Shown here: positions 56,801 to 64,000 of the stretch, one piece after another
How the letters are laid out: each line of letters opens with the position of its first letter
Position numbering within the stretch: the stretch's first letter is position 1
From: Desmodus rotundus
Taxonomy: Eukaryota; Chordata; Mammalia; Chiroptera; Phyllostomidae
Length of the DNA stretch: 64,000 bases
Assembly: GCF_022682495.2 (NCBI RefSeq)
Contig: NC_071394.1
Coordinates: 25,950,470 to 26,014,469, forward strand
Direction: 5' to 3'
The notes under the pieces: model-generated
What the model was told of the DNA's origin: nothing
Database searches by the model: none
The model's input: the letters and a program-made list of their open reading frames with translations, nothing else
Made by a program: the position numbers and the translations under genes

Positions 56801-57513
56801 TGGTTGTCAGCGAAACCGAAAATGATACTCCCATTTTGAGGGGAGGAGCAAAGAGGTGTTGTTAGGTAGGGTTCTATTCAGATTTTTGACAAATGTATGT
56901 TTTGTTGGCAGTTACATAGTTGCACTTTATTTTTATGAAAAATAAAACTTGGGCCTGGCCCCCTGTAGCCTGAAGTGCGGGCACTGTAGGTGAGGGCCCC
57001 CGTGTTCCACGTGAGCCCTGCCCTCCAGGAGAAGGGCAGACGGATTTCCTGGACTTTCTCTCAGCACGGGGGAGGCAGAAGGAAGAGCACACTTGTTTCT
57101 CCAGAGCCTCCTGCTCACTGTGTATTTGGTACCAGTTCAGTGTTCATCTGAAACTCTGTCACCTCTCTGCAAGGGAGCGAGTGCCTGGTGTGTGGCTCGG
57201 AGTCACAGATGTGCCCGTTCAATCAGGAAATGCTGGTCCCCATGCCCGTCCTCACAGGGAAGGAGGCCTCCCTGCCAGCAGTGGCTTTGTGACAAACGCC
57301 AGCAATTCCAGCAAAGCTATTTTGTGATTCAGCTGAGGTTGTAGGAAATAGGTTGGTTTCCTTACAACAGCTGATCTTACCAGAGGCTCTGGTCAAGAAA
57401 AAACTAAGTTTGGGATTGTTATATAACTTCGATTATCCCTCTTTAATATTTTAATTTTTCCCTTATTTCCTAATTTGCCCATTATACATAAATATGTCAA
57501 ATATGTCAGTTCA
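56801..57513. other. Unique sequence, no gene recognised
   Basis: Nothing recognised. Confidence 0.45.
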
Positions 57514-57755
57514 TATATATGGTCTCTCTTTTCTTTTTTTCAATCCTCAACCTGAGGGCATATGCTCATTGATTTTAGAGAGAGGAAGGGAGAGAGAAAA
57601 ACATAGATCAGTTGCCTCCCCTACATGACCCAACCAGGGATCGAACCTGCAACCTAGGTACGTTTCCTGACCTGGAATGGAACCAACAACCCTTCAGAGC
57701 ACAGAACAATGCTCCAACCAGCTGAGCCACAGAGCTGAGGCTATATATGGTCTCT
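57514..57755 (-). mobile_element. VES-type SINE, - orientation, 14-bp target-site duplication
   Basis: The body 57528-57741 is the reverse of a VES-like SINE: TTTTAGAGAGAGGAAGGGAG, CAACCAGGGATCGAACCTGC (box B reversed) and CAACCAGCTGAGCCACAGAG (box A reversed). It is flanked by perfect TATATATGGTCTCT at 57514-57527 and 57742-57755. Its body is more diverged than the SINEs at 19551 and 27666, suggesting an older or different subfamily. Confidence 0.88.
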
Positions 57756-59089
57756 TTTTAGACTCCCACTGGGTGGCAAGTTTCATTGAAGAGAAATTTT
57801 GAAGCAATGTGCTCTTCAGGTTTTTATTTAGTCTTTTCCCCGCCCCCCGTCCCCCTCCCCCCCAATGAGAATCAAAGACAGCTGACCTAGAAAAGAAGCT
57901 GTTGGATTTTGGCCACCTGTAAAATTCAGATGGCCCAAGTACGCAATGTCCAAGTCATTATAAACTGCCTGCTCCCATTCATCTATAACTGTCATCATTT
58001 CCCTCCCTACATTTTAGGAAGCTTTTTCTAGTTATGTTTTCCTAATTTAGATGATCCATTAGTTAAAAATTAGAGGACAAGTTTACATGTCCCCTACAGG
58101 CAAACATTTTTAATTGTCCTGATCTCATTCTGAAACCACCGGGGGTTCTGAGTTCTTCGCGGTAGCTGAACTTGACTTTAGCGGCTAGCCTCTCGTAAAT
58201 TCCATTTTAGGAGACCTCAGTGCAGTTTGCACTGAGACTTTTCCTCTGAAGCTGACCGGGACATCCAGGGTGAGCTGTAGACTTTTCCCCGAGAAATCCA
58301 CCTCTGGGCTCTGAGGAGCTAGCTCCTGGAAGTTCTAGAATCTTATGAGGAATTGCAGAAATGACATGCTGTCGATCGTTCTCTCCACAGAGACAAAAAA
58401 CAAAGAAGGTCGCACAGAAAGCCTGCTCACCCGTCGCCGCGTCCTTTCCCTGGGGCATCATTTTTAGGAACTATGCCTTTTTTTTCTTCTTTTTAAATAG
58501 AAAGTTAGCTCATATTTTAAATTCTTGGTCATGGCTCTTTGTTGGTGGTTTGATGTCTTCTCCGCTTGTACATTTGGCTTTTTCATCTGTGGTCAATATT
58601 AACCCCAGATTTATTTTTGGGGAGACTGGATGTGACCCAAAATAAGTTGGGAAATTCCATGTTATCCTGATCAGAGCAAATTACTAAATAACAGAATGTG
58701 GATATTAATAGAATAGATGTGCATTGCACTTAATGAAAGGCAGTACAGAGTCAGAAAAAATTAATATATGTTATACATAATATACATTATATTTATATAC
58801 TAAAGGGTGAAGTTATTTGCTATGTAAAAGTATTCTTCAGGGCTCCGAAGCAAAGGCCTTTAAGAGGTAAAAGACGGACCTTGCAGGAGGCGAGCGTAGC
58901 TGGGTGAAGGGGACGGAGAGAGAAGTCAGCGATGGCTGGGGCCCACTCAGACCGAGCCTGCTGGGCTGAAGGGGGGAGTCTGGGTTTTACTCGAAGTGTG
59001 CTAGGAAGTCCAGTAGAGCGTTAAGCAGAATCGTCTGTTTTGTGGTTTTCAAAGGTAACTCCGGGGAGCCGAGTCAGCCTCGCCATATC
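57756..59089. other. Unique sequence with a G-quadruplex motif
   Basis: Apart from the C-rich tract at 57838 nothing was recognised. A CpG-containing patch lies near 58430-58445. The frames on both strands at 58207-58645 have no domains. Confidence 0.45.
57838..57863 (-). other. G-quadruplex motif on the - strand
   Basis: C-runs of 4, 6, 5 and 8 are separated by G, GT and T, giving four long G-tracts on the - strand with loops of one or two bases. Confidence 0.85.
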
Positions 59090-59985
59090 CACGAGCCTGG
59101 CTTCTGCTTCTCTTTTCCCATTTCAGCAAATCTCAGCTTCATCCTGATAGTTGCTTAGGCCAACAACTTGGAGTTGTGCTTGGCTGATCTTTTTCACACC
59201 CTACAGCTGAATCGTCATCCCTTCCTGGTAACTCCAAAAAGCTATGTCCACAGTCCAACCAATTATCACCTCCTCTGCCACGACCACCTGGCTCTGGCGA
59301 CCCTCATCTCTTGCCCAACCACTGCAGTGGCCGGTCTCCCCACCTCTGCCATCACCCCTCTCTACCCGACTCTCCACATCGCAGCAGAGTGGTCCTGGTA
59401 TTGTGGAACATAAATCCCTCCTACATCACCTTTCCGCTAAAATTGTGCTGGGGCTTCATGTCATCAGAGTGAAAACCCAAGTCCTGGTCACCTCCAGGTC
59501 CTGCATCACCTGGCTTTCACTACTCTTCTGACCTCACCTCCTTCGAGGTCTCGTGCCCTCCCCTCCGGCCATGTCCTTGAGTGTGCTGAGCACGTTCCTC
59601 TAGACCCTTCTCATTTGCTGTGTCCTCTGCCGGGAGTGGTCTTTACCCAGACATCTCCGTGGCTACCACTTTCACTTCCTCTGGTTTTTTTCAAATATTA
59701 CTTTCTTAGTGGGTCCTTCCCTGGCTTCTTAATTAAAATTTCAGCATCCACCCACCCACCCTGGTGCTCCCCGACCCCTTTCCTTCTTTTCTTTTCTCCT
59801 TGGCACATCTCCATCTGCCGTCTCACTTACCTATCTTATCTCTTGTGTGTCTGCTGCCCTGGCCTGTAAGCTCCATGAGAACAGGGATTTGTCGGTTGTT
59901 TTCCTGCTGAACCCCCAGTGCCTCAGCTGTGCCTCACTCCTAGCAGACGCTTAGCATGCATGTGTGGGATAAATGAGTTCCAGTA
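59090..59985 (+). mobile_element. L2 LINE 3' part, about 0.9 kb, + orientation
   Basis: Successive L2 landmarks are readable: CTTGGAGTTGTGCTTGGCTG, GCCACGACCACCTGGCTCTG, CATCGCAGCAGAGTGGTCCT, ATCAGAGTGAAAACCCAAGT, CCGGGAGTGGTCTTTACCCA, TGGGTCCTTCCCTGGCTTCT and the terminal CTGTAAGCTCCATGAGAACA. It includes the end of L2 ORF2 and the 3' UTR and is the longest L2 piece here. No frame is open across it. Confidence 0.88.
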
Positions 59986-60084
59986 GGAAGTTGTCTCCTC
60001 TCTCATCACTTCTTCTTTCTGACTTGTTATGGGACTGCTGTCTTAACTTCTAGGTGTCCTTTGTCTATGGAGCTAGCTGGGGGT

Positions 60085-60310
60085 AGTAGATAAAACCAGT
60101 GGACAGCCAAGTACAATTCGAGCTTACCATTTGGCTCTCTCTTTCACAAGCTGTGTGACTCCAGACAACTCGCTTAACCTCTCTGAGTTTTCATTTCTTT
60201 GCTTAGAAAATAGAGAAGGCCTTCCTGCCTCTCACACAGGATTGCTGGAAAGTTTCAATAGAATAATATATGGAAAGGCATCAAGGCAAAGATGTGGCTT
60301 TCACTTTCCA
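60085..60310 (+). repeat. MIR SINE, + orientation
   Basis: TCACAAGCTGTGTGACTCCA, GACAACTCGCTTAACCTCTC and GGATTGCTGGAAAGTTTCAA are MIR core blocks. Confidence 0.7.
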
Positions 60311-60389
60311 TGATGTCTCGCCCTGACGCAATGTTCCAGCTTTCCGTGTGACACTGTCTCGTTTAACTTTCACATGACATCAGTGACAG

Positions 60390-60545
60390 ACAAATTCAGA
60401 CCACTGACTTCATTTTAAAGATGAGGAAACTGAGGTGCACCAAGAAGGTAAGTGAATCACCCAAGAGCTAGGCAACAACAGAGGCAGTTTGGACCCCAGC
60501 AATTTTATCCAATGGCCTGAGATTTTCCCCATTATGCTCTCTACT
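60390..60545 (-). repeat. MIR SINE, - orientation
   Basis: AAGATGAGGAAACTGAGGTG, AAGGTAAGTGAATCACCCAA and CCCCATTATGCTCTCTACTG are the reversed MIR. It forms an inverted pair with the MIR just to its left. Confidence 0.75.
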
Positions 60546-61989
60546 GGCACAAAAGGAGTGTTTTAATGACTGAATGGAGCAATGAAAAAGATTTCATCTG
60601 GGGTGCAACTTTTGTCTCCAGACTACTTTTTTCTTTACTTCTAATTAATGTGGCATTTCCCTGGCGTTATTCCCCCCACCCTCTTCAACTCAAACAGGCA
60701 GAAATTCCTGCCTTTCAAAAGAAAAAGGTATTGTCAGGCATGCCTCTGTCTCCCCGCGGCCCCCCACCTAGGAGTGAAACTCTATCATATGCCCCCTGCT
60801 GTTTTTGCCATACAGTCTAACCAAGTCCAGATGGTTTTCACAAGTTCAGATATCATATGTAGCAGAGTATGTGTAATTATCTACTGAAACAAATGCTGGC
60901 CTGAATTGCAGACACCCATATCCCGAAGAACTTATTACATGCTCTTCCGCCTTGTTTGTGTGATGGCCTTTCTGTGCTAATGAACTTGTAAATGTGGTTT
61001 AATTACTGCTTAGTGGAAAAGAGCAGCACACAGACCAGTCTCCGCGGGAGACTCAGCCAAGATGTTGAGGCCATTTGTTTCTAATGCAGAAACAGCTAAT
61101 AAATGAGAAGCGCTTTTTAAACTTGGGAAAGGAGCTTTGGTTTTGAAGCAACTGTGTTTTATATATGTAGGGAAATAAATCATTCTTTAAGAGAGTGGAT
61201 TTAAATATTGGAATGGCGTTTTCCCCCAAGGCCAGACACACAGTGATTTGCACAGAACCAGAGTATAATAAAAAGTGTAATAATGGTGATTTGATTGAAC
61301 ACTGCACCAGAGAGCTGTATTCCAAAGAACGCCCCTCAAAGGAAAACTCAAAATTACTTGTAAATTCCAGCAAATGTTTTCAGAGCTCTGTAAGTCCATG
61401 TATTATGTATTACCTCATGTTTCTGAATGCTCGCCTCAGGCAAATTGCCAGCTTAGCAACTAAATGACAGTTTGCAAATTCTAATAAAAACCAGCCTCTC
61501 TAACTTGGCTTTTATTTCTGCAGAAAGAAAAGAACACAAGAGGGGAGTGAAAGTTATGGGAAGGTTCACTTTATAAGTTCTGTCTGTGCTCCATTTGGAA
61601 TTGAACTTTGCTCTTGTATAACATGATGTTTGCCTGTTTCCGCATAAAGACGGACCCCTGAGTGGAAGCTCCTTCCTGCAGCTGTTGGTCCTGCTGATAG
61701 GAAGGGAGCTCCCTTCTGCCTGCCCCTAGGAGAAGCTGGCCTGGGAGCGGGAGGGGGCCGGGTCTGTCCGCAGTGCAGAACTCCGAACACAAAATCAGTC
61801 ACCTTGGCAATTCCTAAGGATTGCTTGCTGTTTCCTGAACTGTGGATATTACGAAAGAAGTTTGAGCAGTGCGAGATGCAAATGCTGCCCTCTAGAAATT
61901 TATTTTTAGTGAGAGCAACAGATGGGTATGCAGGCAATGCTGTACTTTACACAGTGTCTCCCGGCCCCGGTATTTCCAGTACCCACCTG
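60546..61989. other. Unique sequence, possibly conserved non-coding
   Basis: No repeat was recognised. The AT-rich stretch 61060-61480 looks unusually free of repeat-like or low-complexity sequence and may be conserved non-coding DNA. The 123-codon - strand frame at 61566-61937 has no domain. Confidence 0.45.
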
Positions 61990-63515
61990 GCACCAGACAT
62001 AGTTATCACAGTGTTACTGACTGCATTCCCTTATGGTATACTTTTCATCCTTGTGACTGTTTTGTAAGATGAATTTGTACTTCTTAATCCCTGCACTATT
62101 TCACCCAGTTCCCCAACTCCTCCCCTGCTCTGGCAACCACCCTTTTGCTCTCTGAGTCTGTTTCAATTTTGTTTGTTCATTTATTTTGTTCTTTAGATTC
62201 CACGTGTAAGTAAAATCGTATGGTATTTGTCTTTCTCTGACTGACTTATCTCACTGAGCATAACACCCTTTAGGTCCACTGGTGCTGTCCCAAATGCTAA
62301 GATTTCATCCTCTCTTATGGCTGAGGAATATTCCACTGTGTATACGTACCACCACTTTTTCATCTACTTGTCTATTGACAGGCACTTGGGTTGCTTCCAA
62401 ATCTCGGTGATTGTAAATAGCGCTGTAAGGGGCACAGGGGTGCATATATTCTTCTGAATTAGTGTTTTGGATTTCTTTGCATATATACCCAGAAGTGGAA
62501 TTGCTGGGTTATAAGGCAGTTCCATTTTTAATTTTTAAGGAACTACCGTATTATCTTTCATGGTGGCTGCACCAACCTGCATTCCCATCAGTGGGGTTCC
62601 CTTTACTGCACATCCTCACCAACATCTGCCCCTTGCGGATTTACTGATCAGCTATATTCTGACAGGTGTGAGGTGATATCTCATTGTGGTTTTAATGTGC
62701 ATTCCTCTGACAATTAGTGACAGTGAGCATGTTTTCATACGTCTGTTGACAATCTGTATGTCCTCTTTAGAGAAGTGTCTACTCAGATCCTCTGCTCATT
62801 TTTTAACTGGATTGCTCTTTTGTGTGTGTATTTGTGTGTGTTGAGTAGTATGAGTTCTGTATAGATTCCGGGTGTTAATCCTTTGTCAGATGTATCATTG
62901 ACGGGTATCTTCTTCCAGTCAGTAGCTTGTCTTTTTTTGTTGATGGTTTCCTTTGCTGTGCAAACCCTTTTTAGTTTGATAGAGTCCCATTTATTTATTT
63001 TTCTTTTGGTTCCCTTGCCCAAGGAGATACATCAGAAAAAATATTGCCACAGGAAATGTCTGAGATTTCACTGCCTGTATTTTCTTCTAGGAGTTTTATT
63101 GTTTTGAGTCTTGCATTTATGTCTTTAATCTATTTTGAGTTTATTCTTATATACAGTGTAAGAAAGTAGTATAGTTTCTTTTTTTCATATACTTGTCCAA
63201 TTTGCCCAGCACCATTTATTGCATGAACTGCTTTTACTCCATTGTATGTTCTTGACCCCTTTATCGAATATCAGTTAATTGTAAAGGCGAGGGTTTATTT
63301 CTGGGCTTTCTATTCTGTTCCATTGATCTCTGTGTCTGATCTCTGTGCCATGCTGTTTTGATTACTTTGGTTTTGTAGTATAGTTTGATACCAGCACGAT
63401 ACCTGTGACTTTGTCTTCTTCTCAAGATTGCTGTGACTATTTGGGGTTTTTTGTGGTTCCATATACATTTTTGGATTATTTGTTCTAGTTCTGTGAAATA
63501 TGCCATTTATATTTA
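61990..63515 (-). mobile_element. 5'-truncated L1: ORF2 C-terminus plus 3' UTR
   Basis: From the right, the - strand encodes [20 protein letters not shown] and [15 protein letters not shown], the hallmark of the ORF2 C-terminal region. This continues through [15 protein letters not shown] near 62950 and ends with the 3' UTR, whose antisense includes CTGGCAACCACCCTTTTGCT near 62132 and TCATATAAG-like blocks near 62200. Frameshifts and stops break it into pieces. The element lacks the reverse transcriptase and endonuclease. It is the largest single L1 copy here, probably of L1MA age. Confidence 0.88.
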
Positions 63516-64000
63516 ACTACTGGATAGCTTTAGTGTGCCAAATAGCATTGTGAATGCCAGAATATCATCCTGTTATCAGAAAAAAATGTCTTTTCTGAAG
63601 AGATTATTCCACATTTCCATGTTGTAATTATTTATCCCTCCTTCATTAAATCACCAAATGTTATTTGTTGTGGGCCTAAGAGAGACTAACCCCAATGAAG
63701 ATTCTGTCTCAAGGGGTAAACTGTGTAGTGAAAGTGAGACAGACATGAACAAATAAGCACAAAAAGCATAAAATCTCAAAGGAAGTGGAAAATTGTGATT
63801 AAAATGGAGTTGTGTTTTATATATTCAATAACTTTCCAGGTGCTACTTTCAGATTTTTTCCTAATATAAGAAAAATGCAAAATATAAATACAGAGCCTTT
63901 TTATGAGAAAGGGTTTACCTTGACCTTGCTTAAATTATAAAACTTTGGAAATAGGAACCAAGCTCAGATAATACCTCCTCTAAGAAAGCTTCCTTGATTG
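63516..64000. other. Unique sequence to the window edge
   Basis: No repeat or gene was recognised. The L1 breakpoint on the left (near 63515) passes into AT-rich unique DNA. Confidence 0.45.

Noticed and set aside
1..64000. CRISPR arrays, operons, phage or bacterial mobile elements
   Set aside because: No regularly spaced direct repeats and no dense coding on either strand; repeat content is plainly mammalian.
1..64000. tRNA, rRNA or spliceosomal RNA genes
   Set aside because: The only tRNA-like sequences are the box A and box B segments of the SINEs; no cloverleaf-capable gene or other small RNA gene was recognised by reading.

Overview
This window is mammalian nuclear DNA with no complete protein-coding gene. 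The short tRNA-derived SINEs at 19551, 27666, 27886 and 57528 match the VES family of bats. They carry a promoter resembling tRNA box A and box B, a CTCT-rich body, an AAATAAATAAA tail and clean target-site duplications. The L1 3' end at 16168 and the decayed mariner at 25768 also fit a bat, most likely Yangochiroptera. MIR, L2, MLT1 and old L1 copies are typical of any placental mammal. All open frames are short (the longest is 223 codons) and none resembles a host protein. The window therefore looks like intergenic or deep intronic sequence.

Layout. 1-1.2 kb: unique sequence with one candidate 38-bp exon (508-545, + strand). 1.25-3.45 kb: an old antisense L1 split by a second antisense L1. 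4.5-7.7 kb: mostly unique. 7.7-8.04 kb: the best regulatory candidate, with a 23-bp-arm GT/AC inverted repeat, an RFX-like X-box touching a CCAAT box, two E-boxes, a perfect CRE (TGACGTCA) and a GC-rich stretch ending at a good splice donor. 8-16 kb: unique sequence, an old DNA transposon, a second CRE, MIRs and an MLT1 LTR. 16-30 kb: a tetranucleotide tract fused to a bat-type L1 3' end, a hairpin repeat, three SINEs, an L1 ORF2 fragment, an LTR-like repeat and the mariner. 30-46 kb: L2, MIR and several LTR-like repeats, a 140-bp MITE and a hAT relic. 46-64 kb: a MIR cluster, L2 in both orientations, a well-kept hAT MITE, an antisense SINE, an 0.9-kb L2 and a 1.5-kb antisense L1.

Any functional content is probably regulatory or non-coding: an inducible alternative promoter near 7.8-8.0 kb and perhaps a small exon near 0.5 kb, both on the + strand. 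Most L1 fragments lie on the - strand, which is what an intron transcribed left to right tends to accumulate, so this agrees with + strand transcription without proving it. I found no evidence of a new multi-gene system. Family names were assigned by recognition, not by alignment, and element boundaries are approximate unless a target-site duplication is given.
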